From Streptomyces sp. NBC_01314 (lineage in GTDB: Bacteria > Actinomycetota > Actinomycetes > Streptomycetales > Streptomycetaceae): DNA of 64,000 nt. A program made the translations under genes and the position numbers. Below, one piece after another: positions 25,411-34,404 of the stretch (position 1 is the first letter of the stretch; every line of letters begins with the position of its first letter). The stretch spans positions 2,542,001 to 2,606,000 of the forward strand of contig NZ_CP108394.1 in assembly GCF_041435215.1 (NCBI RefSeq). Reading direction: 5' to 3'. The notes beneath the pieces are model-generated. The model worked only from the letters and a program-made list of their open reading frames with translations, had not been told where the DNA came from and did not search any database.

Positions 25411-28400
25411 CTAGAAAGCGAAGTCGGTGGCAGGTGCGGTGAGCACGGCCGTCGGCGGCTCGGCGGACCTGGTTGCCGGCGGGAATACGGGAAGACCGGG
25501 ACGGTGCAGCACCTCGTCGAGGGCGGCCACGATCTGCTCCAGCAGGGACTCCGCCGACTGCCGCGTGAACAGAGCGGTTGAGTACTCGAGTTCGAGGCGC
25601 AGCCCCTGCGGGCGCTGGTATGCTTGCAGGTTGAGGTCGAAGCGGCTGGTGCCGGGATGCAACAGCGAGACCGTGACGCGACGCCCGTGCTTGCGGAAGA
25701 CGTGGAAGTCGATGTTCTGGAGCGCGAAGAAGGCGTCGAAAAGCGCGTTGCGGCTCAGATCCCGCTGAGGCGCCACCTGCTCCACCAGCCGGTCGAACGG
25801 ATAGGCCTGGTGGGTCAGCCCGCTGCGGTGCTCACGGCCGGCCTGGGCCAGCAGGTCACCCAGTGTCGCGCTGTCGTCGACCTGCAGGCGCAGCGCAACC
25901 GTGTTGACGAACATGCCGATCACACGGTCCAGATCGGGATGCACCCGCCCACTCATCGGACAACCGACGACAAGTTCCCGTTGCCCGCTGAGCCGGGCCA
26001 GTACGGTGGCGTAGGCGATCAGCAGGACGGAGAAGTCGGTGACCGAGTGAGCGGCGGCGCAACGACGCACTGCGTCCTGACACGCCGTCCCCAGCTCGCG
26101 TCGCACCACGGCCCCCCGGGTGCTGCGGATGGCGGGACGCGGGTGGTCCGTCGGCAGGTCCAGGGGCGGCGGTGCGTCCCGGAACCGCTCCAGCCAGTAC
26201 GCACCGTCCCGCGCGAACCGACCGGCCTCCAGCTCTCCGTCCAGCCACCGGCCGGCCGCGGCGTAGGTGGCGGCTGGTTCCTCGGGCCGGACGCCGACGT
26301 AGAGGTCGAGGAGTTCGTCGACCAGGAGCGCGAGCGACACCCCGTCGAAGACGATGTGGTGAACGTCCAGATAAAGGCGGTCGTCACGGTCCTCGTCCTG
26401 CACGAGCAGAGCCTGTAGCAGCGGGCCGTTCCCCAGGTCGAAGGGGCGGACGAACCGGGCGACGACGTCCTCGTCCGTGCGCGCCCCGGAACGGGACAGG
26501 ACCTCGAGCGGCACGTTCACCGCGCCCTGGACGACCTGCCGCACCTGGGGCCCGCCCTGAGCGTCCACCTCGGTGACGAAGTGCGTCCGCAGAGCGTCAT
26601 GACGCCCCGCCAGCTGCCGCAGGGCGGTCCGCAGCCGCTCGGGGTCCAGGTGCCCGCTCACGTCCAGACGCGCCGGGATGTTGTACGCGAGCGACTCCTC
26701 GTCGAGCTGCCACAGGGCGTACAGGCCACGCTGCTGAGGATGCAGGGGCAGGTCACCGCCGGCCGGTATCTCCGCGATGGCAGCGAAGGCCTGAGGCTCG
26801 CCCTCCGCCACGCTGCGCGTCATGCCGCGCAGCGTGCGCGTGGCGAACAGCTCCTGGAAGCTCAGCGCCACACCCAGCACGCGCCCGATCCTGCCGATGA
26901 GGGCTCCGGCTGTGATGGATGTCCCGCCCAGCTCGAAGAAGTCGCTGTCCGGGCCGATCAGCTCGGGTTCGCGGTGCAGCACCTCCGCCCAGAGAGCGGC
27001 CAGCTTCTCCTCCTCGGGGCTCAGCCGCCCGGTAAAGGGGCGTACGGAGGCAGCCGGAGCGGGCAGCCGGGTGATGTCCACCTTGCCGTTGGTATTGAGC
27101 GGCAACCGGGGGATCCGCACGATCCGCTCCGGGCACATGTACGAGGGGAGACGGCGCCGCAGCTCGCTGAGCACGATGTCCTCGTCGCCCTCTTGGTCCG
27201 TGACGGCGTAGCTGATCAGCTTCTTTCCCGTTGCGGAGTCCTGGACTGCGGTGTGCGCGTCGCGCACGCCCGGGACGTCCAGGAGTGCACTGTTGACCTC
27301 TTTCACCTCAACCCGGTGGCCGCGGATCTTCACCTGGTCGTCGCTGCGGCCGTGGAACGACAGCACGCCCGTGGAGTCCGCGCTGACCAGGTCGCCGGTG
27401 CGGTAGTAGCGCTCGCCGTCGAGCGTGAGGAAACTCTTCGCCGTCGCCTCGGGGTTGTGCAGGTAGCCGCGCGCAAGCCCCAGGCCCCCGGTGAACAGCT
27501 CGCCGATCTGTCCGGTCGGCACCGGACGCAGGTCGCTGTCGAGAACACGGGTGGTGGTCCCGGCGATCGGGCGGCCGATCGGAATGGCCGACTCGTAGGA
27601 GCGCTCGACAGGAAAGACGGTCGTGAAGGTGGTGTTCTCGGTGGGGCCGTAGCCGTTGAGCAGCCGCAGGTCCGGGCAGGCCTCGAGCACCCGGTTCACG
27701 TGGGGACAGGAAAGGGCGTCGCCCCCCACCAGGAGCGTGCCGAGGCCCTCGAACAGCAGGACGTCCTCGTCGACGAGCTGGTTGAACAGCGGTGCGGTCA
27801 GCCAGAGGACCGTCGCCTGCGCCTGCTTCAGGGCCCGCTTCAGACGCTGCGGGACGACCAGTGTCTCCTGGTCGACGATGTGCAGGACGGCCCCGTTCAA
27901 GAGCGCGCCCCAGATCTCGAAGGTCGAGGCGTCGAACTCCAGGGCTCCGGTCAGCAGGAAACGCTCGCCCGGTGAGAACCCGAAGTAGTCGGTGTCCTTG
28001 ACCAGGCGCACCACCCCCCGGTGTTCCACCATGACGCCCTTGGGGCGCCCGGTGCTGCCGGAGGTGTACATCACGTACGCCAGGGCGTCCGCGGGGACGG
28101 CCTGCGGCAGTTCGCTGTCCGCCGACGCGGCGTCCTCGGCGAACAGCTCCGGGAGCGTGCGCAGGACGGTGCCCTCCGGGAGTGCCCGGCGCATGGTCTC
28201 GGCGGTCTCGGGGGCACACACCACCAAGGGTGTACGCGCGTCGCCGAGCACACGACTGAGCCGCTCGGCGGGGAAGGCAGGATTCACGGGGAGGTAGGCG
28301 CCGCCTGCCAGGACGATCCCGAGCATGCAGACCACAGCGTCCGCGGACCGCGGAAACGCCATGCCGACAAGGGTCTCGGGGCCGACCCCGAGCCCTCGCA

Positions 28401-28539
28401 GCCGACCGGCCACACGACGTGCCTCTTCGCGCAGTTCCCGGTAGGTCAGCCGGTCGTCGCCGAAGACGACCGCTGTACTGTCCGGCGACTCCTGTGCCTG
28501 CTTCTCGAACAGTCCTATGATGTTGTGCTGCTCAGCCAT
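25411..28539 (-). CDS. Nonribosomal peptide synthetase, A-T-C
   Basis: A 1042-residue NRPS without an N-terminal condensation domain, so a loading module. The A domain (about 1-500) has YVMYTSGSTGRPKGV, FDASTFEIWG, LLVGGDALS and NGYGPTENTTFT. The residues read by eye as DAFWLGGTFK, a valine-type code close to the GrsB valine pocket. The T domain carries DFFELGGTS (about 555). The C domain (about 615-1005) has an intact DVHHIVFDG and RFDLNLQAYQ. It therefore starts the chain with valine and passes it to the next synthetase. The start at ATG 28539 shares one base with the sbnA-like stop (TGATG); about 100 bases of open frame upstream belong to that gene. Confidence 0.92.
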   Translation of the reverse strand: MAEQHNIIGLFEKQAQESPDSTAVVFGDDRLTYRELREEARRVAGRLRGLGVGPETLVGMAFPRSADAVVCMLGIVLAGGAYLPVNPAFPAERLSRVLGDARTPLVVCAPETAETMRRALPEGTVLRTLPELFAEDAASADSELPQAVPADALAYVMYTSGSTGRPKGVMVEHRGVVRLVKDTDYFGFSPGERFLLTGALEFDASTFEIWGALLNGAVLHIVDQETLVVPQRLKRALKQAQATVLWLTAPLFNQLVDEDVLLFEGLGTLLVGGDALSCPHVNRVLEACPDLRLLNGYGPTENTTFTTVFPVERSYESAIPIGRPIAGTTTRVLDSDLRPVPTGQIGELFTGGLGLARGYLHNPEATAKSFLTLDGERYYRTGDLVSADSTGVLSFHGRSDDQVKIRGHRVEVKEVNSALLDVPGVRDAHTAVQDSATGKKLISYAVTDQEGDEDIVLSELRRRLPSYMCPERIVRIPRLPLNTNGKVDITRLPAPAASVRPFTGRLSPEEEKLAALWAEVLHREPELIGPDSDFFELGGTSITAGALIGRIGRVLGVALSFQELFATRTLRGMTRSVAEGEPQAFAAIAEIPAGGDLPLHPQQRGLYALWQLDEESLAYNIPARLDVSGHLDPERLRTALRQLAGRHDALRTHFVTEVDAQGGPQVRQVVQGAVNVPLEVLSRSGARTDEDVVARFVRPFDLGNGPLLQALLVQDEDRDDRLYLDVHHIVFDGVSLALLVDELLDLYVGVRPEEPAATYAAAGRWLDGELEAGRFARDGAYWLERFRDAPPPLDLPTDHPRPAIRSTRGAVVRRELGTACQDAVRRCAAAHSVTDFSVLLIAYATVLARLSGQRELVVGCPMSGRVHPDLDRVIGMFVNTVALRLQVDDSATLGDLLAQAGREHRSGLTHQAYPFDRLVEQVAPQRDLSRNALFDAFFALQNIDFHVFRKHGRRVTVSLLHPGTSRFDLNLQAYQRPQGLRLELEYSTALFTRQSAESLLEQIVAALDEVLHRPGLPVFPPATRSAEPPTAVLTAPATDFAF

Positions 28540-29603
28540 CAGATGACCCCCTGGCCGTCTGCCACCGGTACCGCCACCCGGCGGCGAGTGATCTGCGCGG
28601 TACCGCCACCCAGGTCGAACCGGTCCTTGACCCATTCGTCGTCGTAGATGGAATCCAGGTATCGTTCACCGAAATCCGGGGAAATTGCGACGACCGGCAT
28701 ATCGGCCCGTTCCATGGATATTCGATGCATCATTCCCGCGAGTACGGTTCCCGTGGATCCGCCGAAGAGATAACCGCGCGCGGCCATGGTCCGGCACATG
28801 CGGATGGCGTCCTCTTCCGGAACCATGATGATCTCGTCTATGACGCTTTCATCGACGATCTCCGGGCGGCGGCCCGTTCCGAGTCCGGGAATATGTCTAG
28901 GCCCGGGCGGTCCGCCGAACGTCACGGAACCGGTGCTGTCGACGCCGATGATTTTGGCCGGATGCCCGACCTGCTTGAGATAACGTGCGCACCCGGTGAG
29001 CGTGCCGGTCGTGCCCGCTCCGATGAACACCATCTCCGCGTCGGGGCAGGCATTCGCGATCGACGGGCCGGTGGTCTTGTAGTGAGCGATCCAATTGCTG
29101 TCATTGGCGTACTGGTTGAGCCAAAGTACGTCCGGTTCGCGTGCGCAGAGGTCGGCGACATACCGCAGGCGGGCCCCGAGCAGGCCTTCGACAGGATCTG
29201 GCTCGTCAATGACGACGACATTGGCCCCGTACACCCGCATGAGGCGGAGGTTGCGTTCGTTGCAGCGGTTGTCGGTGACGCAGGTGAAGTCGTAACCACG
29301 ATCGGCAGAGATCATGGCGAGCGCCACACCGAGGCTGCCCGAGGACGACTCGACGATGCGGCCACCCGGCCGCAGGAGTGCGGACCGCTCCGCGGAATCA
29401 ACCATCTCAACCGCAGCCTTGACCTTCACGGAACCTGTGAGGTTGAGGCCCTCGCATTTCAGATGCACACGCCGACCAAGGGACCGCGAAAGGTCGAGGT
29501 AAATACCGTCCGGAATGTATTCCGACGGGGAAGCTATTAAATGAACACCAGCGGAAGTTTGGGGAATTCGATCCCTTGGCACCCCATGGGTTATTCCTGT
29601 CAT
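28539..29603 (-). CDS. sbnA: 2,3-diaminopropionate biosynthesis protein SbnA (cysteine synthase family)
   Basis: PLP-dependent beta-replacement enzyme of about 354 residues. The PLP Lys lies in LNLTGSVKVKAAVEMV (about residue 58) and the substrate loop in IVESSSGSLGVALAMI. IGAGTTGTLTGCARYL binds the cofactor phosphate, and GYLFGGSTGTVLAG is near the end. In the Sbn pathway SbnA joins O-phosphoserine and glutamate; SbnB then frees L-Dap. It is the first gene of the NRPS operon. I prefer ATG 29603 (GGAAAG just upstream, matching the family N terminus). The frame stays open to 29756, but those residues look unlike the family. Confidence 0.9.
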   Translation of the reverse strand: MTGITHGVPRDRIPQTSAGVHLIASPSEYIPDGIYLDLSRSLGRRVHLKCEGLNLTGSVKVKAAVEMVDSAERSALLRPGGRIVESSSGSLGVALAMISADRGYDFTCVTDNRCNERNLRLMRVYGANVVVIDEPDPVEGLLGARLRYVADLCAREPDVLWLNQYANDSNWIAHYKTTGPSIANACPDAEMVFIGAGTTGTLTGCARYLKQVGHPAKIIGVDSTGSVTFGGPPGPRHIPGLGTGRRPEIVDESVIDEIIMVPEEDAIRMCRTMAARGYLFGGSTGTVLAGMMHRISMERADMPVVAISPDFGERYLDSIYDDEWVKDRFDLGGGTAQITRRRVAVPVADGQGVI

Positions 29604-30347
29604 CACTTTCCGATTCAACCGCACTACGGACGCCACACCGCCCTGCCGAGAGGTCACGGCCACACACGGAACGGAGGGCACTCGTACGGCAGAGACCAGA
29701 AAACTGTAGCCGGGCGATCCTGTGAGGTGCGCACCCGAATGGCTTGAAACATTCACAGTGAACCTATGATCGACTACCCCATAGGCGTCGCATCAGGAGC
29801 ATTCAGATGAGAGAAATAAAACCGACATGCCGCCAATGTCTCATGACTGAGTGTGACCAAGGGGGCACGTGAGGTTGGGAACCCCCTTGGGAATGGGATT
29901 CATTCGAGGGTGGGCAGCACCCCGACCCGCGCGCCGCGGGATGCACACTTACTGAAACCCTGCGCGTTCGCGACGCTCCGACAGCGCGCTTTTCTGACCG
30001 ATTCCTGAGGGTAGTGACTGTGCAACCGCGGGTAACATCCGCTCCCGGCGGACGGGCGAGGTGCTGAAACTGCTGGGTGGCGAGTGGGCTCCGGAGGGGT
30101 TCGATGCCGCCACGCTCCACGCCCGGTCGCTGCTTCAAGAGGACGTCGCCGCACGCGTCCGCGACGCCTTCCTCGTTTCCTGGGCAGCCCGGTCGGCCTC
30201 GCCGGCGAAGCGACCATGTGCGCCCAACTGCTCCAGACCGTGGCCCGCGGCGACAACCTGGCCTCGAAGACCAGCTCCGGAACTGGGCCGGGGAGATCCG
30301 CCACCGCTGACCGAGCTCCCCCCGCGCCTTCACGCGTGCCGAGTTGA
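29604..30347. other. Upstream region of the NRPS operon; no supportable gene
   Basis: About 740 bases with lower GC just upstream of sbnA (29500-29830), presumably carrying the operon promoter. No regulator gene is present. From 30061 a plus-strand peptide reads LKLLGGEWAPEGFDAATLHARSLLQEDVAARVRDAFLVSW. It then breaks into other frames and may be a decayed gene of unknown family. No repeat or RNA gene was seen. Confidence 0.5.
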
Positions 30348-31152
30348 TCAGCCCGCCCACCCGATGTCACGGACCTCGATCGCTCCGGCGTGCGGCTTGT
30401 ACTGGATCCGGCACTGCCGCCCGAACGCCTCCAGGATCTCCTCCACGGAGCCCGGGGCGAGCATCGGGCAGGCCCGCGGACCCATCCGCGCGACCTCTAC
30501 GAGCGTCAGTCGCGTCGGGGCCGGGACCACCGACGAGCCGCCTTTCGGCCGCTGGCTCCGTGAGTTGGGATGCGGGCCCTCGGTGAGGTACCTCTCCAAT
30601 CCACGGGCACCGAAGCGGACCTTCTCGATGCGCCTGCCTGGCGGTTCCAGGCCCGTGTCGCTTCGCGTAATCGACGACGCGCCGCCACTCCGCGACCTCG
30701 TCGTCATCGGGATCGGGATCGACGAGACGGACGCCCCCCTCCGCGACCAGACGCTGGATCAATTCCTGCGCCTTCGCCCGTCGGGCACGAGCGATGGGCC
30801 GTTCACTGTCCGGTGTCGCACTGCGCTTGCGACGCGCTTCTTCGCGCCGCCCGCCTACTTTCGCTGACGCTGGAGGCCCAGCAGACACCTCCTGGGCGCG
30901 ACCGCCCTCGAACGCTGGATCCTCGGGGTGACGGCCGTGCCGGAGGTAGAACTGGCCAGCCGCGGTGACCTCCGCATGGCCATGCCCGCCAGCCCTGCCG
31001 ACCGTCAGAAGCCCACGGTCGCGCAGGGCATAGGCCGAGCGCCAGTCCCCCGGCAACCAGGTTCCAGGATCTTCACCGGCCGCGACGCGTTCGAGAAGAG
31101 CGCGCTGCCGTTCGTTCAGGGCGGACCGCCTGTGCGCAGACCCAGCCCACAC
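30348..31152 (-). pseudogene. Element-associated hypothetical protein, frameshifted
   Basis: The 5' part (31152 to about 30670) reads LNERQRALLERVAAGEDP, YALRDRGLLTVGR, AEVTAAGQFYLRHGRHPEDP and AQELIQRLVAEGGVRLVDPDPDDDEVAEWRRVVDYAKRHG. This resembles a hypothetical family often found next to integrative elements in Streptomyces. The 3' part continues in another frame (about 30670-30348): GLEPPGRRIEKVRFGARGLERYL, then LGPGSVEEIL-like sequence to IEVRDIGWAG. One frameshift near codon 165 separates them. Function unknown. It lies just inside the right end of the island and supports an element origin for this end. Confidence 0.6.
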
Positions 31153-31405
31153 CGCGCTCCCGCACGCTGCATAGAGCCGAAAGAGTGGCCCTCAGCCCGT
31201 GGCAACCGAGCACGGCAGAGCCGACCACTTCAGAGCGCCCCAGCCCCTCGGCAGTCACTCAACGTGCCTACGACAGGGAGGGCTCTTCGCCTCGTTGCCG
31301 CTGGCGACGTCGGCTTTCCCTGGGGAGAATCTTCCGAAAGAAGCATCTGTGCAGGTCAGCCGCAGGGATAGCTGCATCACCACAGGTCAGCGCCACCTCG
31401 TGGAC

Positions 31406-31552
31406 AACTTCACGACGTACGTGCCCAGGTCGTCGGCCTCGACGATCCCGGGGACGGAGCCGCCCGCCCGGAGCGGTTCGATGTAGCGGGTCGCGCTGAC
31501 TTCCCTCAGTATTTCCTCAGGCGACCTGCCCAATTGATCTTGCAATCCATGG
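31406..31552. repeat. Right copy of the island direct repeat (putative attR) with a hipA 5' fragment
   Basis: Same orientation as 8366-8512 and about 90% identical by eye, with 31406-31452 identical over 47 bases. It encodes the first 35 or so residues of the HipA-like protein (ILREVSATRYIEPLRAG ... GTYVVKL) on the minus strand. At 31405 it breaks into unrelated sequence. This orphan 5' end is what integration into the hipA-like gene would leave at the far side. Confidence 0.8.
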
Positions 31553-31690
31553 TCGCGCGGATCCTCTGCCTCCCCAGCAGTCCGTTCGATGCCGTCCGCC
31601 CCCTGCTCTCGCCCCCGGGCCCACGGCATGAAGTGAGCATAGTAACCGAGGGTGATCGCCCGCGAGGAATGTCCGAGCCCGCGGTGCCAC
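31525..31690 (-). pseudogene. Second integrase C-terminal fragment
   Basis: The minus strand reads GLGHSSRAITLGYYAHFMP and then RTAGEAEDPRDHGLQDQLG, homologous to the end of the integrase relic at 8491-8889 but with different spacing. It runs directly into the hipA 5' fragment. It is a separate, more deleted integrase copy. This implies that two related elements used this site, or that one duplicated. Confidence 0.72.
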
Positions 31691-31784
31691 GCCTGGCAGC
31701 GCGCAGCGCCTCGCATCCACCGTGCAGGCGGTAGATGGTGCAGGCAGTGGATCAGCACGGCGCACTCTTCGATAACGTGAGGGT

Positions 31785-33470
31785 ATGAGCCATCCGCACC
31801 CAGAACTGAAAGCCGCCCCGCCACTCCCTGAGGGAGGACTGAGGGTCACCGCCCTGGGCGGCCTGGGCGAAATCGGCCGGAACATGACCGTCTTCGAGCA
31901 TGCCGGCAAGCTGCTGATCGTGGACTGCGGTGTGCTGTTCCCGGAAGAGAACCAGCCCGGCGTGGACGTGATCCTGCCCGACTTCACCTCCATCCGGGAC
32001 CGCCTCGACGACATCGTCGCCATCGTCCTCACCCACGGCCACGAGGACCACATCGGCGGCGTGCCCTATCTGCTGCGGGAGCGGGCGGACATCCCCCTCG
32101 TCGGCTCGAAGCTCACCCTCGCCTTCATCGAGGCCAAGCTCAAGGAGCACGGCATCAGGCCCCGCTCGGTGCGCGTGCGTGAGGGCGACCGGCGCGGCTT
32201 CGGCCCCTTCGACTGCGAGTTCGTGGCCGTCAACCACTCCATCCCGGACAGCCTCGCGGTGGCCCTGCGCACCGGAGCCGGGATGGTGCTGCACACCGGT
32301 GACTTCAAGATGGACCAGTTCCCTCTGGACGACCGCATCACCGACCTGCGCGCCTTCGCCCGCCTCGGCGAGGAGGGCGTGGACCTGTTCCTCACCGACT
32401 CCACCAACGCCGAGGTCCCCGGCTTCACCACGTCCGAACGCGAACTGAACCCCGCGATCGAACAGGTGATGCGCACCGCACCGCGGCGGGTCATCGTCTC
32501 CAGCTTCGCCAGCCACGTGCACCGCATCCAGCAAGTCCTGGACGCCGCCCACCAGCACGGCCGCAAGGTGGCCTTCGTGGGCCGCTCCATGGTCCGCAAC
32601 ATGGGCATCGCCCGCGATCTGGGCTACCTCAAGGTCCCGCCCAACCTGCTCGTCAACACCAAGGAGCTGGAGAAGCTCCCCGCCCACCAGATCACCCTGG
32701 TGTGCACCGGATCCCAGGGCGAACCGATGGCCGCCCTGTCCCGGATGGCCAACCGCGACCACCCGATCCGCGTCGGCAAGGGCGACACCGTCCTGCTCGC
32801 CAGTTCCCTCATCCCCGGCAACGAGAACGCCATCTACCGGGTGATCAACGGCCTGACCCGGTGGGGCGCCAACGTCGTCCACAAGGGCAACGCGAAGGTG
32901 CACGTCTCCGGCCACGCCAGCGCCGGCGAACTCGTCTACTGCTACAACATCGTCAAACCCCGCAACGTCATGCCCGTGCACGGCGAGTTCCGTCACCTGC
33001 GGGCCAACGCCGACCTCGCCATCCGCACCGGCGTCGACCCCGACCGGGTCGTCATCGCCGAGGACGGGGTCGTCGTCGACCTCGTCGACGGCCGCGCCTC
33101 CATCACCGGCAAGGTGCCCGCGGGCAACGTCTACGTGGACGGCATGGAAGTCGGCGGCGCCACCGAGGCGTCCCTCAAGGACCGGGTCACCCTCGCCCAG
33201 GAGGGCGTCATCACGGTCGTGGCCATCGTCGACGCCGACACCGGTGGGCTGGCCGAGGCCCCCGATTTCCTGGCTCGCGGCTTCGTCCACGACGACGCCA
33301 CCTTCGAGCCGGTGATCCCCGTCATCGAGAAGACGCTGGCGACCGCCGCCCAGGAAGGTGTCGGCGACGCCCACCAGCTCGAACAGCTCATCGCCCGCGC
33401 CGTGGCCAACTGGGCCTTCCGCACCCACCGCCGCAGGCCGCTGATCATCCCCGTCATCATCGACGCCTGA
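31785..33470 (+). CDS. rnj: Ribonuclease J (metallo-beta-lactamase/beta-CASP)
   Basis: A 561-residue beta-CASP ribonuclease with 5'-exo/endonuclease activity in mRNA decay and rRNA maturation. Zinc ligands appear in LTHGHEDHIGG (about residues 87-93), AVNHSIPDS and LHTGDFKMDQ. The beta-CASP part follows with FLTDSTNAEVPG, SSFASHVHRIQQV, CTGSQGEP, KVHVSGHAS and the late PVHGEFRHL. The C terminus ends RRRPLIIPVIIDA. ATG 31785 has only a short GAGGG upstream. It lies immediately outside the right island end. Whether it is the sole RNase J of the genome or a paralogue cannot be decided from the window. Confidence 0.95.
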   Translation: MSHPHPELKAAPPLPEGGLRVTALGGLGEIGRNMTVFEHAGKLLIVDCGVLFPEENQPGVDVILPDFTSIRDRLDDIVAIVLTHGHEDHIGGVPYLLRERADIPLVGSKLTLAFIEAKLKEHGIRPRSVRVREGDRRGFGPFDCEFVAVNHSIPDSLAVALRTGAGMVLHTGDFKMDQFPLDDRITDLRAFARLGEEGVDLFLTDSTNAEVPGFTTSERELNPAIEQVMRTAPRRVIVSSFASHVHRIQQVLDAAHQHGRKVAFVGRSMVRNMGIARDLGYLKVPPNLLVNTKELEKLPAHQITLVCTGSQGEPMAALSRMANRDHPIRVGKGDTVLLASSLIPGNENAIYRVINGLTRWGANVVHKGNAKVHVSGHASAGELVYCYNIVKPRNVMPVHGEFRHLRANADLAIRTGVDPDRVVIAEDGVVVDLVDGRASITGKVPAGNVYVDGMEVGGATEASLKDRVTLAQEGVITVVAIVDADTGGLAEAPDFLARGFVHDDATFEPVIPVIEKTLATAAQEGVGDAHQLEQLIARAVANWAFRTHRRRPLIIPVIIDA

Positions 33471-33572
33471 CCGGGCCGCCACCCCGGCTCCCCGCTCCCG
33501 CACGGCGGCGGAACATGCCTCGCCACGTCGGCAACCGCCCCGTGCGTCCACGAATGTCAGAAAGGTGAACGG

Positions 33573-34301
33573 ATGAGCCTGCGCTTGGAGGAGATCGACT
33601 GGCAACCGACACCGATGGGCGAGATCAGTCTGCGCCGACGGCGGCACCCGGTCTCGGGAGACGACGTGTACGAGGTGAAACTCGGCGACGAGTTCCTGAT
33701 GTCCAGCCTCTTCACCACCGGCGAGATCGCGCTCACCGAACTCGCCCTGGCGGAACTGCCGGACACCGAACTGGACGTAGCCGTCGGCGGACTCGGACTC
33801 GGCTACACCGCCCAGGCGGCTCTGGACGATCCCCGGGTGCGCTCACTGACCGTGATCGACGCGCTCGCCGAGGTCATCGACTGGCACCGGCGGCACCTGG
33901 TGCCCCTCGGAGCCCGGCTCACGTCGGACGAACGCTGCCGCCTGGTCCACGGCGACTTCTTCGCGCTGGCCGCCGACCCCGGGGGCCTGGACCTCGACGA
34001 GCCGGGCCGCCGCTTCCACGCCATCCTGCTGGACGTCGACCACTCACCGCGCCATGTGCTCCACCCGCGTCACGCGGCGCTCTACGAGCCCGCAGGGCTC
34101 CGCGCTCTCGCCGCTCACCTCCACCCCGGCGGGGTGTTCGCCCTGTGGTCCAACGACCCGCCCGACGACCGGTTCGTCTCCGCGCTCACCGAGGTCTTCG
34201 CACGAGCGGCGGCCCATGTCGTCGCCTTCGACAACCCCCTGCAGGGCGGCACCTCGACCAACACCGTCTACCTGGCCGGCAAGGCACCGGACACGCCGTA
34301 G
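33573..34301 (+). CDS. Spermidine synthase-like / SAM-dependent methyltransferase-fold protein
   Basis: A 242-residue protein with the spermidine-synthase-like Rossmann fold: LDVAVGGLGLGYTAQAAL (cofactor loop), SLTVIDALAEVIDWHRRHL (acidic residue for the ribose), CRLVHGDFFAL, FHAILLDVDHSP and LHPGGVFALWSNDPPD. The typical polyamine-site Asp/Tyr signature is not evident, so true aminopropyl transfer is doubtful. ATG 33573 follows AGAAAGGTGAACGG. It lies about 100 bases after rnj and may be co-transcribed. Confidence 0.75.
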   Translation: MSLRLEEIDWQPTPMGEISLRRRRHPVSGDDVYEVKLGDEFLMSSLFTTGEIALTELALAELPDTELDVAVGGLGLGYTAQAALDDPRVRSLTVIDALAEVIDWHRRHLVPLGARLTSDERCRLVHGDFFALAADPGGLDLDEPGRRFHAILLDVDHSPRHVLHPRHAALYEPAGLRALAAHLHPGGVFALWSNDPPDDRFVSALTEVFARAAAHVVAFDNPLQGGTSTNTVYLAGKAPDTP

Positions 34302-34404
34302 GAGAAACCCGGCGGGCGATGTCCCGTCCCCGCTCCGACCGGCGGAGCGGGGTCTCGTAGCGAACAGCGGTCACTTCGCGCGGCAGCGCACCGGCCACGG
34401 TGAA

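Noticed and set aside
23421..25442. 673-codon plus-strand frame inside the NRPS gene
   Set aside because: Composition is typical of antisense shadows (Val/Gly/Arg/Asp-rich), no family motif, and the opposite strand encodes continuous adenylation and condensation motifs.
30061..30310. Small regulator-like gene upstream of the NRPS operon
   Set aside because: Only about 40 residues look protein-like before the frame breaks, with no ribosome site or recognised family.
31387..31824. Apparent 145-residue integrase/HipA fusion protein
   Set aside because: It is a chance in-frame join of two gene fragments at the integration scar, without a ribosome site; recorded as repeat and pseudogene instead.
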